From contig CAVQIT010000008.1 of the NCBI GenBank assembly GCA_963712655.1, positions 496,001-560,000 of the forward strand: a stretch of 64,000 nt of DNA, read 5' to 3'. The translations under genes and the position numbers were made by a program. This DNA is from Pollutimonas sp963712655 (GTDB lineage: Bacteria; Pseudomonadota; Gammaproteobacteria; Burkholderiales; Burkholderiaceae_B). Positions 8,851 through 17,776 of this stretch are shown piece after piece. The notes under the pieces were generated by a model. The model was not told the DNA's origin. It did no database searches and saw nothing but the letters and a program-made list of their open reading frames with translations. Within the stretch, counting starts at the first letter, position 1. The number at the start of each line of letters is the position of its first letter.

Positions 8851-9636
8851 TTACTGCCGGCCGGCGTAGACCGGCGCCCGCTTATCCAGGAACGCCTGGA
8901 TACCTTCCTTGGCGTCGCTCCCGGCGGTAAGCCGGGCCGAATACTCTTGCGAGAAACGGCGCGCTTCAGCGCGCTCCATACCCAGCACCGCGTTGCAGCA
9001 AATCTTGGTCGCCTTCAGCGCATCGAAGCTCTTGCCGGCGATGACTTCGGCCAGCATGAGCGACTTGTCCAGCACCTCTTCCTTGGGCAGCACATAATTG
9101 AAGAAGCCGGTATCGGCGAGCTCGGCCGCCGTGAACTTGCGGCCGGTAAAGAGCAGCTCGCGCATTTTGGCCGATGGCATGAAAAGACGGTTGAACGGCG
9201 CGCCGCCGCCGCTGGTCGTGCCGCGATCGACCTCCGGCATCGCCAGGTACGCGCCCGACGCCGCCACTCGCAGGTCGCAGATGGACGCGAAGGTCATGCC
9301 CGCTCCGATGGCATGCGAGGCAATGGCTGCGATGACGGGACGTTGCAGGTTCATGAAGCGGTCGTTCGCCTGGTTGACCAGTTCGTAGCGGTCCAAGCGG
9401 CTTTGGTAGTCCAGCTTGGTGAAATCGTTGAGATCGGCCCCGCCTATCCATGCCTTGCACTGCGGAGCGCCGGCGAACACCACGGCGCGCACTTGCGGGT
9501 CCGCATCCAGCGCATCCGCCAACGCGATGAGCTCGTGATATACCGCGGTGGAGAACGCGTTGGCAGGCGGCCGATTGAAAACGACCAGCGCTACTCCGCG
9601 ATCGATCTCGATCTGGAAAAATTCGAAAGACATCAT
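8851..9636 (-). CDS. Enoyl-CoA hydratase/isomerase (crotonase) family
   Basis: This 261-residue crotonase-fold protein has NRPPANAFS near residue 20, the oxyanion-hole strand WIGGADLNDFTK, the second oxyanion glycines in ASHAIGAGMTFASICDLRVA, and EVDRGTTSGGGAPFNRLF where hydratases carry their second acidic residue. The C-terminal FLDKRAPVYAGR is typical. ATG 9636 is followed directly by a second ATG; AGGA sits about 7 bases upstream. It is the second gene of the minus-strand operon, 29 bases after the Bug receptor. Hydration of an enoyl-CoA fits the dehydrogenase downstream, but isomerase or hydrolase activity cannot be excluded. Confidence 0.88.
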   Translation of the reverse strand: MMSFEFFQIEIDRGVALVVFNRPPANAFSTAVYHELIALADALDADPQVRAVVFAGAPQCKAWIGGADLNDFTKLDYQSRLDRYELVNQANDRFMNLQRPVIAAIASHAIGAGMTFASICDLRVAASGAYLAMPEVDRGTTSGGGAPFNRLFMPSAKMRELLFTGRKFTAAELADTGFFNYVLPKEEVLDKSLMLAEVIAGKSFDALKATKICCNAVLGMERAEARRFSQEYSARLTAGSDAKEGIQAFLDKRAPVYAGRQ

Positions 9637-9665
9637 GGTTTTCCTGCGTTCAATGGTGCGCTGTT

Positions 9666-10634
9666 TCAATCGACCTGCGCACCGGAAGTCTTGACTACCT
9701 CGGCCCACTTGGAAACTTCCTGGTTGAGAAATTTGCCGAAGTCTTGCGAAGACATGGAAGCCGGCTCGGCGCCCAGTGCCATCAGCTTGCCGCGCACGTC
9801 CTGTCCGGCCAGTATCTGGTTGATATTCTTATTGAGCAGCTCGACCACCGCCGGCGGAGTCGATGCCGGGGCCACGATGGCGTACCACACCGACGCGTCC
9901 ACTTCCGGGTAGCCCGCCTCGGCCATGGTCGGCACGTCGGGCAGCACCGATGAGCGCTTCGAGCCCGTCACCGCCAGCGCCTTGAGCCGGCCCGACGAGG
10001 TGAATTGCCTGCCTACGACCAGCGAATCGAAGCCCACGTCCACCTGGCCCGATGCCATGTCTGACAAGGATTGCGAACTGCCTTTGTACGGCACGTGCAC
10101 CAGATTGGTCCCCGTCTTGACCTTAAGCAGCTCCATCGCCAAATGCGGGGCAGTGCCGTTGCCCTGACTTGCGTAGTTGATACGGTTCGGATGCGCCTTG
10201 GCATAAGCGACCATCTCTTTCACCGAATTGGGCTGGAAGCCGGGATTTGCCAGCAAGACCATGGGCGCCGTGGTGAGCATCGCGACCGGTACGAAGTCTT
10301 TCTGGATATCGTAGGAAAGGTTTTTATAGAGCGACTTGTTGATGGCATGGGCCGCGCCGATCACCAGCAAGTGATAGCCGTCCGGCGTGGATCGCGCAAC
10401 GTAGTCCGCCCCGATGTTGCCGCCCGCGCCGCCTCGGTTCTCCACGATGAACTGTTGCTTCAGGCGCTGCGAAAGCTCGGCCGCAATCAAGCGCGCGGCC
10501 AGATCGGTGGGGCCTCCAGGCGAGTAGGGCACGATCACCTGCACCGGTTTTTCGGGATATTGCGCGTGAGCGCCGGCGGCCAGGCCGGTGCCCATCACTA
10601 CAGCGAGTGCCATCGCGGCTATGTGTCTGAACAT
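9666..10634 (-). CDS. Bug/TctC-family periplasmic solute-binding protein
   Basis: The 322-residue protein starts with a signal peptide (FRHIAAMALAVVMGTGLAAG, cleavage after AHA near residue 25), followed by YPEKPVQVIVPYSPGGPTD, the standard opening of Bug receptors. ENRGGAGGNIGADYVARS, the VPYKGSSQSLSDMASGQVDV turn and LPDVPTMAEAGYPEVD are all family marks. These proteins bind carboxylates or related acids in the periplasm; many Burkholderiales members have no linked TctAB permease, and none is seen here. GGGAG precedes ATG 10634. As first gene of the catabolic operon it likely captures the substrate or reports it to regulation. Confidence 0.92.
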   Translation of the reverse strand: MFRHIAAMALAVVMGTGLAAGAHAQYPEKPVQVIVPYSPGGPTDLAARLIAAELSQRLKQQFIVENRGGAGGNIGADYVARSTPDGYHLLVIGAAHAINKSLYKNLSYDIQKDFVPVAMLTTAPMVLLANPGFQPNSVKEMVAYAKAHPNRINYASQGNGTAPHLAMELLKVKTGTNLVHVPYKGSSQSLSDMASGQVDVGFDSLVVGRQFTSSGRLKALAVTGSKRSSVLPDVPTMAEAGYPEVDASVWYAIVAPASTPPAVVELLNKNINQILAGQDVRGKLMALGAEPASMSSQDFGKFLNQEVSKWAEVVKTSGAQVD

Positions 10635-10770
10635 GTATGTCTCCCGTTCGTGAACACCCGCCGCGCCGGGAATGGCGACGATGGCGTTCACTTCGCTTAT
10701 TTATAAGTTCTTACTTTAGAACTTTTATGAGCAAAGCGCAAGACACGAGTAAACACGGGGTAAATTTCTG

Positions 10771-11547
10771 TCAGGGCTCGGGTTCGCGCTCGGCGGGCAC
10801 GATGCCGCTTACAAAGTCCAAGTGCGGCGGCGTGAGTGTCTCGATTTCCAGCACGAAGCGGTCGCCACGGTAGAAGTTGACTGCCGCGTAGACGATGCGC
10901 TGCTGATCATCCTGGCGCCAGCGCCGCACGCGCACCAGCACATTACCGACCGGACACTGAAGCAATTCGGCAATTTCCATGTCGGCGTGGGCAATCGTCA
11001 GTTCCTGGCGGTAGGAGCCGATATGAACACCGCCATGGTCGCGCAGCAGACGCGCCGTCTTGGAATGGCGGTCCGCCCCTTTGGGAAAGCGCGCATATAC
11101 CGTCTCGGCGACATAGGTGTCGACGACCTGGAAAGGCATGCCATGCAGGGAGTGCACTTTGCGAATACGCATGTAGCTGGCGTACTGCGGATGACTGGAC
11201 TTCAACTCTTCCGGCAGGGTGGCGGTCTTGCGGCGCAGCAGCACCCGCATCGTCTCCAGCGGCGCGGTCTGCAAGGGGTCGTTGATGGTGCTGCGCAGAT
11301 GCGCATCCGCCTGCACATCCCGGTGCGGCGCCTCCACAAAGGTCCCGCGGCCTCGCGTGCTGGTCAGCAATCCGCTGCCGGCCAGTTCCGCCAGGGCGCG
11401 CCGTACCGTGACGCGCGCCACGTTGTACTGGCCGCAAAGTTCGGGGATTGTCGGAATCTGCCCGCCCGGCGGCCACTTGCGCGTATCGATATTGTCGCGA
11501 AAGACATTGGCCAGCCTGATATACAGCGGCACGCCCCCGATCGCCAT
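10771..11547 (-). CDS. GntR-family regulator, HutC subfamily (UTRA effector domain)
   Basis: From ATG 11547 the protein has 258 residues. The winged helix is at about 8-70 (VPLYIRLANVFRDNID, then IPELCGQYNVARVTVRRALA and STRGRGTFV), followed by a UTRA domain (ASYMRIRKVHSLHGMPFQVV; VRVRRWRQDDQQRIVYAAVN; YRGDRFVLEIE). HutC-type proteins usually repress a neighbouring operon until an acidic or CoA-linked ligand binds UTRA. The catabolic operon begins 136 bases downstream on the same strand, so that is the likely target. A 25-codon in-frame extension to 11622 has no ribosome site, so the shorter start is chosen with moderate certainty. Confidence 0.88.
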   Translation of the reverse strand: MAIGGVPLYIRLANVFRDNIDTRKWPPGGQIPTIPELCGQYNVARVTVRRALAELAGSGLLTSTRGRGTFVEAPHRDVQADAHLRSTINDPLQTAPLETMRVLLRRKTATLPEELKSSHPQYASYMRIRKVHSLHGMPFQVVDTYVAETVYARFPKGADRHSKTARLLRDHGGVHIGSYRQELTIAHADMEIAELLQCPVGNVLVRVRRWRQDDQQRIVYAAVNFYRGDRFVLEIETLTPPHLDFVSGIVPAEREPEP

Positions 11548-11769
11548 GATCCGCTCGGAAGCTAGATCGGTCTTATTGTTACGAGACACCAGAACCCCAT
11601 TCCATGTAGCTAATAAGCGCATATCGTAGCGCCGGCGGCGGGGTCGCGCCGCGATGCGGGACCCCGGGATCGATAATGCTGCCAGAAACCCAAACCCGTA
11701 TGCACCTTGCGTCTATCATACGAGAACAATCATATCGATGACGATCAATATATTACGGTGTCGGAAATC

Positions 11770-11859
11770 ATGACCGATGAAATGCGTTTTGTGCAGTCCA
11801 TCGACCGCGCGGTCCGCCTGATTGTGCCTCAAGGGGATGAAACCACTATCCTTGAATGA
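11770..11859 (+). pseudogene. Short remnant resembling the N-terminus of an IclR-family regulator
   Basis: A 29-codon frame from ATG 11770 to TGA reads EMRFVQSIDRAVRLI, which matches the opening of IclR regulators ('VQSxDRAVxLL') just before the helix-turn-helix. It then diverges and stops after 14 residues; no helix-turn-helix or effector domain follows in any frame I can read. I take it for a gene start left by deletion. Short length makes this tentative. Confidence 0.35.
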
Positions 11860-11986
11860 TCCGCGCGCCGCAAATCATTCAATCAATACACGCGCTGGTC
11901 ACCTTTGAAAGGCCGCCCGCCAATACCTTTGTCGCCTGAAGCCCCATGTTGATTGCGCGCAACGCTTCCACCAGCGCAGGCATACG

Positions 11987-12004
11987 ACCGCCCCATGGGG
12001 CGGT
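11987..12004. promoter_or_regulatory. Perfect 18-bp palindrome (operator or hairpin)
   Basis: ACCGCCCCATGGGGCGGT reads identically on both strands and lies about 100 bases upstream of the chemoreceptor start. With no loop it is a better candidate for a dimeric protein site than for a terminator, and no T-tract follows. The binding protein is unknown. Confidence 0.5.
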
Positions 12005-12104
12005 ATAAAACGCTTACGTTACCGTCAATATTATTATTTACATTTAAATACGAAAGCTATACATTTCGTGCATTTGAAAATGTGGCTTCTCCAAGGTAAA
12101 TAAA

Positions 12105-13748
12105 ATGAACTTCATAAGTCGCATGAGAATAGGCTCACGCTTGGCCGTGGCCTTTTTCCTGGTAACGTTGATTGGCGGCTTAATCGGGCTGGCAGGCATA
12201 ATCAGCCTGTCGAGAATAAACGATCTGAATGATCAGCTCTATCAAAAGGAATTGCTGGGCATCTCTTATATCAAGGAAGCCAATATCAATTTGGTGGCGG
12301 CGGGACGCGCACGCTCCAACTACAGGCTGGCTGAATCGGAGGAAGAACGCAATCAGCAAAAAAGCGCTTTCGATGCGAGAATCAAAGAACTCAACAACTG
12401 GCTAGGCCAGGCTCGTCCATTGCTGTATACCGCTGAAGCGCAAAAAATGCTTACGGACTTGGACCGCAGTTATGCAGAGTGGGAAAAAAGTACCCAGACT
12501 TTTTTCCAGATGGCAAATACTAGCGAACTTATGCAAGAAAATGCGGAACTGTCAGCGGCAGCCAAGCGGGCTCGCACATTGAATAACACGCTAGACCAAA
12601 TAATGAACGACCTGGTTAAAGCCAAGGAAAAATTAGGCGCCGACGCCGCCACGGCAGTCACCGTGCTATACGAACGCATACGCGCTTTGCTAATCGGGCT
12701 TGCTATCTTTGGCGTGGCTATCGGCGCGCTGCTAGGCTGGCTTATCACCCGCAGCATCACTCATCCTTTGCGCCGGGCCATGGCCGCCGCGGATCGCGTC
12801 GCTCAAGGAGACCTGACCGGCCATATTGACACTTCAGCAAAAGACGAAACCGGCGATCTGATGCGCGCATTGAAAAAAATGAATGAAAGCCTCATCCATA
12901 TGGTGCGCGACGTGCGGTCCGGCTGCGAAAGCATTGCCTTGGCTTCATCGCAAATATCCGAAGGCAATAACGACCTTTCTCAGCGCACGGAAGAACAAGC
13001 GTCTTCCCTTCAGGAAACAGCAGCTTCCATGGAGGAAATAACCAGCACCGTGCAGCAAAATGCCCAGAATTCCAAACAGGCGAACGAGCTTGTGGAAGAA
13101 GCATCCAACTTCGCCGTCAAAGGCGGTGAAGTCGTCAGCAGCGTGGTCGATACCATGTCATCCATCAGCGACAGTTCACGGCACATTGCTGAAATCACCA
13201 GCGTTATCGATACCATCGCGTTCCAGACAAACATCCTCGCCCTGAATGCGGCCGTGGAAGCCGCAAGGGCCGGCGAGCAAGGGCGGGGATTCGCTGTCGT
13301 CGCAAGCGAAGTACGCTCGTTGGCGCAACGGTCGGCAGTTGCCGCCAAGGAAATCAAAGCGTTGATCGATCAGTCTGTGGCCAGGGTCGATACGGGCAAT
13401 GAACAGGTGATCAATGCGGGCAAGACCATGGAGCAAATCGTCACCTCGGTACGGCGTGTCTCCTCGCTGGTCAGCGAAATCGCGGCGGCATCTGATGAGC
13501 AGGCATCCGGCATAGGACAAATAAACGTGGCTGTTGCGCAAATGGACAGCGTCACCCAGCAGAATGCCGCCTTGGTCGAAGAAGCGGCCGCCGCGGCGGC
13601 AAGCCTTTCCGATCAAGCGGAAAAACTGACGTCACAGGTGCGTCGCTTCAAATTGGCGGAAGACAGGGACACCGCATCGGGGAATTCAGCGCATCGCCAG
13701 CACATGGACTATGCGGGGAGCTCCCAGTTTCTCATTGCCGCTCGTTGA
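12105..13748 (+). CDS. Methyl-accepting chemotaxis protein with four-helix-bundle sensor
   Basis: The 547-residue receptor has a first membrane helix at about 10-33 (SRLAVAFFLVTLIGGLIGLAG), a periplasmic 4HB_MCP sensor of about 155 residues, a second helix at about 191-213 (LLIGLAIFGVAIGALLGWLI), a HAMP domain (RSITHPLRRAMAAADRVAQGDL) and a long cytoplasmic coiled coil. The conserved CheA/CheW-binding hairpin is visible near 367-410 (IDTIAFQTNILALNAAVEA, ending GFAVVASEVRSLAQRS). No NWETF-type CheR pentapeptide ends the chain. The ligand is unknown. AAGGTAAATAAA precedes ATG 12105. It is isolated from other chemotaxis genes and has lower GC at its start than its neighbours. Confidence 0.93.
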   Translation: MNFISRMRIGSRLAVAFFLVTLIGGLIGLAGIISLSRINDLNDQLYQKELLGISYIKEANINLVAAGRARSNYRLAESEEERNQQKSAFDARIKELNNWLGQARPLLYTAEAQKMLTDLDRSYAEWEKSTQTFFQMANTSELMQENAELSAAAKRARTLNNTLDQIMNDLVKAKEKLGADAATAVTVLYERIRALLIGLAIFGVAIGALLGWLITRSITHPLRRAMAAADRVAQGDLTGHIDTSAKDETGDLMRALKKMNESLIHMVRDVRSGCESIALASSQISEGNNDLSQRTEEQASSLQETAASMEEITSTVQQNAQNSKQANELVEEASNFAVKGGEVVSSVVDTMSSISDSSRHIAEITSVIDTIAFQTNILALNAAVEAARAGEQGRGFAVVASEVRSLAQRSAVAAKEIKALIDQSVARVDTGNEQVINAGKTMEQIVTSVRRVSSLVSEIAAASDEQASGIGQINVAVAQMDSVTQQNAALVEEAAAAAASLSDQAEKLTSQVRRFKLAEDRDTASGNSAHRQHMDYAGSSQFLIAAR

Positions 13749-13969
13749 ATAAGTGCGACCGATCGCGGTAGGCCGCCTCGACCAACTGTTCTTCGAATCG
13801 CTACGCGCTGGGCCGCCGCCATCATGACGCCGCGGCAATCAGCCAGCCAATGCTCACGATCCGTATGCCTGCCCGAAGGGCATGCGCCGTTAAACGCCGG
13901 GTTCCCATGGCCTGCGAGTCCAGCGTCTCGGTCGCAAAGGATGCTCTGGCTCATAGGCTCAATACCAAT

Positions 13970-14803
13970 ATGAAAACAAATAGGGCTGTGGCATTTACGC
14001 CAATCCAGAAAGGAATGAGTGTGCTGGACGAGGAAACCCGAGAAGACATACATCGCTTGTGGGATGAGCTCACCGAGTTCGAAGTTGGCCAGACCGATGC
14101 GGCGACCCAGCACCTGAAGGAAAGACTGTGCCGCATGGTCGGCGCCTGGAATGCCACCTGGGGAGGCGCAATCCGCCTCGATACGGATAACAGAAGCGAC
14201 GATCCGCTGCAGGGTTGGCGAGTCGCCGTGACGCGGCTGCTCCATCCTATCGAGGCGCAACCAGACGAAGGGCCTTTCAAAGCGCTGCAGGCTCGCTGGA
14301 ACGACCGAGAGATCGATCCCTCGTTCATGCTGCCGATGCGCAAGGTAGGTGACTTCAGGACATATGCGCTGCGCCGCGACCTGCCGACAGGCTGGTTCGG
14401 CGGCCCGTTTTACCATGCCTACTTCAGTCCCTTCGGTACGATGGACGCCGCATGGGTCGGTTTTCCAATTAACAGCGACGCCGAATCGCATTTCGGTTTC
14501 TATTCACGCACCGCTTTCACGGACCAAGATATCGCCTTGCTTGCCTACGCGTTGCGCGGCATTAAGTGGTTCCACCGTCAACTCATGCTTACCAACGGTC
14601 CGCTGATTGCCAAATCGCCATTGACTCCGACCGAGCGCAAAGTGCTCAAGCTACTGCTTACTAACGCATCAGAGAAGAATATCGCCGAGCAACTCGATCA
14701 GGCCGTTTCGACAACCCACCAGCATGTCGTTTCACTGTTTCGGAAATTCGGCGTGCGCAGTCGCGCCCAATTGATGAGCTTGTGGTTAAGTCGCCCGTGT
14801 TGA
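13970..14803 (+). CDS. LuxR-type helix-turn-helix regulator
   Basis: The 277-residue protein ends in a LuxR/GerE helix-turn-helix (SPLTPTERKVLKLLLTNAS, then EKNIAEQLDQAVSTTHQHV and FRKFGVRSRAQLMSLW). The N-terminal 200 residues form a sensor region that I cannot assign to a ligand class; conserved stretches are IHRLWDELTEFE, AWNATWGGAIRL and GGPFYHAYFSPFGTMDAAWVGFPIN. The minus-strand gene at 16636-17481 is a paralogue with the same blocks in order. There is no phosphoacceptor domain and no AHL-type domain that I recognise. ATG 13970 is used; upstream in-frame starts and ATG 14015 are alternatives without a well-placed ribosome site. Confidence 0.8.
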   Translation: MKTNRAVAFTPIQKGMSVLDEETREDIHRLWDELTEFEVGQTDAATQHLKERLCRMVGAWNATWGGAIRLDTDNRSDDPLQGWRVAVTRLLHPIEAQPDEGPFKALQARWNDREIDPSFMLPMRKVGDFRTYALRRDLPTGWFGGPFYHAYFSPFGTMDAAWVGFPINSDAESHFGFYSRTAFTDQDIALLAYALRGIKWFHRQLMLTNGPLIAKSPLTPTERKVLKLLLTNASEKNIAEQLDQAVSTTHQHVVSLFRKFGVRSRAQLMSLWLSRPC

Positions 14804-15084
14804 TGCTGGCCAATCCTCCCTGAACCGGTCTTGGCATCCAATCTGCCGATACGCCGCGTATCGCGGCCGCGGGTTATTGTCTTGGCCACTGCTTAATTAC
14901 CGCTGCCTCCGATCAACCGCTGATCGGGCGACGGCCCCGATCACATGGGCCTGACGCTCGCGTTGCAGGCGCGATTTCGCACGTGTAACGCGAGCGTCAG
15001 GAGTTCGGCTCTTCATCGGCCCCCAAGGGTTCAGGCGGACGCCCGCATCAGGTCAGAGTCGCCAATAATGGCGGCCCTTTTATG
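14804..15084. other. Convergent intergenic region with several hairpins
   Basis: Between the LuxR regulator and the lipoprotein, which converge here, lie a perfect 7-bp hairpin at 14909-14927 (CCGATCA, loop of 5, TGATCGG), a short CGATAC/GTATCG repeat near 14840, and the 15-bp inverted repeat listed separately. No coding sequence is recognised. Confidence 0.5.
14950..15001. terminator. Perfect 15-bp inverted repeat, likely bidirectional terminator
   Basis: CCTGACGCTCGCGTT at 14950-14964 is repeated as its exact reverse complement at 14987-15001 with a 22-base loop. It lies in the gap between two converging genes, so a shared transcription stop is the simplest reading. No T-tract follows on either side, so factor-dependent termination, or a dimer-binding site for one of the neighbouring LuxR regulators, is also possible. 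Confidence 0.5.
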
Positions 15085-16449
15085 TCAAGATGATGTTGTC
15101 CACAAGGCTGTCAAGCGCGCCACGCCCTCGCGCTGGGTCAGGACGTCGGGATGGTGAACATAGACGGTGTTGCCGCCTCTGTTCTCCGCAGTCACGGGAT
15201 CCGCCGCGGGCCTGGGGGTGCCGTCGTCTTTATTACCCACCGCGATGCTGTTGATGCCGAACCACTCTTCGTCGGGACATCCTCCCGGGAACTGGCCGGC
15301 GCCGCAACTGGAATGGCCGTCGTGTTGCGTGATGTTGCCGGCTTTCCACCATTCGTCCGACCAACTGAACACATAGCCGCCCGAGCACAGGTTCAAGCCG
15401 TGATGCTTCTCGATGTCCTTCCAGTGCACTTCGATGTAATCGGCCTGGGTCTTGGCATTGTCGGGCAGTTCCACGACCGTGCCGCCCTGACGAGTCGACG
15501 CCGGGCAGCCGAATTCTGTGATCAGGAAAGGACGATCAGGCAGGCCGGTAGTCTTGAACTTGGCGTCGTAGTCGGTAAACATGGTGTCAAAGCCCGCGGT
15601 CTGGGTGCCGCGATAGGAATTGAAACCCAAGACATCCAGATGCGGCACCCCTTTGCCGATGTTGGGGTCGACCATCGCACTGATGATGTTGGGCACGTCA
15701 TGCACCGCGCATTTGGTCAGCTTGTCCGGCGCCCAGCCCTTGACCTTTTCGGCCAGGCCGTCCATCCAGGCCCAAAAATCCGGGTTCTGGGCAGTCCCGG
15801 CCGGGCCGTCGATGTCGGTTTCGTTGCCAATGGTAAAACCGATGAGGGCGGGATGCTTGCCCAATTCTTCGCACAACAGTTGGTAGCCCTTTTCGATACG
15901 AGGGCGGTCGCTGGAACTCATGGCCTGCTCGGGCGTCATTGGGTAGGCGATCCACACGTAGATGCCGTTGTCGGCGCACAAATCCATGAATTTCGTATGG
16001 TACTGCCTGGCAGTGGAAGCATCCCAGGGCGTTTCCCAGGGCGAGGTCATGTAAAGGCGTATGCTGTTGCAACCCATGTCTCTCAGCACGCTCATGTCGC
16101 GGGCAAAAATCGGTTCCCAGAAGTCGCTGAAGTGATCGCCGCCGGGCGTTGCGCCGGCCCACGCCCCGATGGGCACGGGCGAATAGCACATGCCTTTGGC
16201 GAAGAACTCTTCGCCATTGAGCAGTATCTTATGGTCCTTCACGGTGAAGACGGTGTTCGCCGGCGGCGTCGGGGCGCCGGAACCGAAGCCTCCCGATCCC
16301 GAGGGAGCCGCGCCGTCATCGTCGCCGCCGCAGGAAGCCAGCAAAAAAGGACTGGTGGACGCCAGCAAAGCCGTCCCCAACAGGCGCCGGCGAACCACGG
16401 CGTGAGCGTCCAGCGCGACCGACTGGCCGGAGGGGCGTTTCTTGTTCAT
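15085..16449 (-). CDS. Glycoside hydrolase (clan GH-A TIM barrel) lipoprotein
   Basis: From ATG 16449 (GGGAG 6-8 bases upstream) the protein has 454 residues. The N-terminus carries RRRLLGTALLAST and ends in the lipobox LASC, so it is exported, perhaps by Tat because of the arginines, and anchored as a lipoprotein; a Gly/Pro/Ser linker follows. The barrel opens with EEFFAKGMCYSPVPIG and MSVLRDMGCNSIRLYMTSPW. GFTIGNETDIDGP provides the Asn-Glu acid/base of clan GH-A and FLITEFGCPAS the nucleophile Glu. It recalls GH5- and GH72-like glucan-active enzymes; family and substrate are uncertain. Two paralogous LuxR regulators flank it, which suggests control by one of them. Confidence 0.8.
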   Translation of the reverse strand: MNKKRPSGQSVALDAHAVVRRRLLGTALLASTSPFLLASCGGDDDGAAPSGSGGFGSGAPTPPANTVFTVKDHKILLNGEEFFAKGMCYSPVPIGAWAGATPGGDHFSDFWEPIFARDMSVLRDMGCNSIRLYMTSPWETPWDASTARQYHTKFMDLCADNGIYVWIAYPMTPEQAMSSSDRPRIEKGYQLLCEELGKHPALIGFTIGNETDIDGPAGTAQNPDFWAWMDGLAEKVKGWAPDKLTKCAVHDVPNIISAMVDPNIGKGVPHLDVLGFNSYRGTQTAGFDTMFTDYDAKFKTTGLPDRPFLITEFGCPASTRQGGTVVELPDNAKTQADYIEVHWKDIEKHHGLNLCSGGYVFSWSDEWWKAGNITQHDGHSSCGAGQFPGGCPDEEWFGINSIAVGNKDDGTPRPAADPVTAENRGGNTVYVHHPDVLTQREGVARLTALWTTSS

Positions 16450-16635
16450 GATGGGGCTCCCAATCAATATTCGTTGCAATGAGTATGCGCGTATCGCCCA
16501 CGCCCTAGCCCTGAACGAAAAATGAAATACATCATGGGGAAGGCATGGGCCGACCATGCCCGATATGTTTCAGTATTGTTTTGAAACGTAACTACATAAT
16601 TATGCCGCAGCACTGCCAACGCCGTAATACTCTAA

Positions 16636-17481
16636 TCAGGGGGTTGACGCTGGATTCGACCCGTGCCTGGATGGATCCCACCCCAGCCACAGCGCCATGA
16701 GAGCGGCCCGGTTGCGGACCGCGTATTTGCGGAATATGCGGGTGACGTACTCGTGGGTGGTGTTGGGACTCTGCCCCACGTTGGCCGCGATCTGCTTTTC
16801 CGACAGGCCTTGCAACAGCCCCTGCAGAACGGCATGCTCGGCCCGCGTCAGAGGGGAAGCCGACAGCAACAGCCCGTGACCAAGCATTTGCTGGCGATGG
16901 AACCAGAGCAAGCCCCGTAGAGCGTAGGCGACCGCATCGCGGTCCGCGCAGGAGAAGCCCGGCTGCCCACGGTCGCGGTACAAGCCGAAGTAGATCTCGG
17001 TGTCGGCGTTGACCGGCACGCCGGCCCAGATCGCGTCTTGGCGGTTGAACTCGAGGTAAAAGACCTTGTAGTACTCGCCCTGAAACCATTCAGGGGGCAC
17101 CAGGTCGACCAATCTGTAAGCGCGGAACCGGCCTGCCGCCGCCGTATTGCGTACCGTGGTTTCGTCCACATGGCCGAGCTCGAGCATGCGCCGCTGCTCC
17201 TGTGCGGCCTTGCCGATCAGCTGTGTAGGGTGCAAATGGTGGATCAGCCGCGGCCGCCATCCCCGCAGCGGGTCGGCCGGAGGCCGATCACCCATACGCA
17301 CCGCACCAACCCAGGATGCATTTTGGGCGTCCGCCAAGCGGCACAGGCCCTGCAATAGATGATTTCGCGCCTGGTCGACGCATGCGGCATCCATATCGGC
17401 CAGCTCATCCCATAGCTGGTATATCGCCGCCAACTGAACCTCATCGGGTGCTGTCGCTGCCGATCCCTCTCCTCCATCCAT
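16636..17481 (-). CDS. LuxR-type helix-turn-helix regulator (paralogue of 13970-14803)
   Basis: The 281-residue protein shares its whole layout with the regulator at 13970-14803: IYQLWDELADMD near the start, QNASWVGAVRM, an EYYKVFYLEFNRQDAIWAG block and the C-terminal LuxR helix-turn-helix (LTRAEHAVLQGLLQGLSEKQ, then FRKYAVRNRAALMALW). ATG 17481 has GGAG 5 bases upstream. It is transcribed in the same direction as the glycoside hydrolase 186 bases downstream and divergently from the beta-lactamase-like gene. The N-terminal region has no recognised ligand family. Target genes are inferred from position only. Confidence 0.82.
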   Translation of the reverse strand: MDGGEGSAATAPDEVQLAAIYQLWDELADMDAACVDQARNHLLQGLCRLADAQNASWVGAVRMGDRPPADPLRGWRPRLIHHLHPTQLIGKAAQEQRRMLELGHVDETTVRNTAAAGRFRAYRLVDLVPPEWFQGEYYKVFYLEFNRQDAIWAGVPVNADTEIYFGLYRDRGQPGFSCADRDAVAYALRGLLWFHRQQMLGHGLLLSASPLTRAEHAVLQGLLQGLSEKQIAANVGQSPNTTHEYVTRIFRKYAVRNRAALMALWLGWDPSRHGSNPASTP

Positions 17482-17776
17482 TCGGTCTCCTTCGACTCCG
17501 GAACTCGAGCACGACGATCAGACTTCTGAGTCACCATGACTCCCTTCACGCAACGCAACGCTGGCATCAAGAAGAAGGCAATCCGCAAATTTGCATCAGC
17601 AAAGCATTTTACAACTACGAAAATTTTAGATATCTACCCTGGGCCTGGTTCCCGGATCAATAGAAAAAAGCGCCCGATTTCCACTCGCCAAAGCCGCAGC
17701 GCGATACACTGCGATACACCAGAAGCAGAAACGCAACATTCCGATGCACGTCTGTTTCGCGCCTTACGGAAACAAT
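17482..17776. other. Divergent promoter region (LuxR regulator / beta-lactamase-like gene)
   Basis: Roughly 300 bases between divergent genes. The middle (17585-17635) is AT-rich and probably holds promoters. GCGATACAC occurs twice in direct repeat at about 17700-17718, near the plus-strand start. No gene or RNA is recognised. Confidence 0.4.

Larger units (their letters stand above)
11548..12104. other. Intergenic region between GntR regulator and chemoreceptor
   Basis: This stretch of about 550 bases holds the IclR-like remnant at 11770 and a perfect palindrome at 11987-12004. The last 90 bases before the chemoreceptor are AT-rich (poly-A/T tracts around 12020-12060), unlike the rest of the region, and are the likely place of the chemoreceptor promoter. 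No other gene is recognised. Confidence 0.5.
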
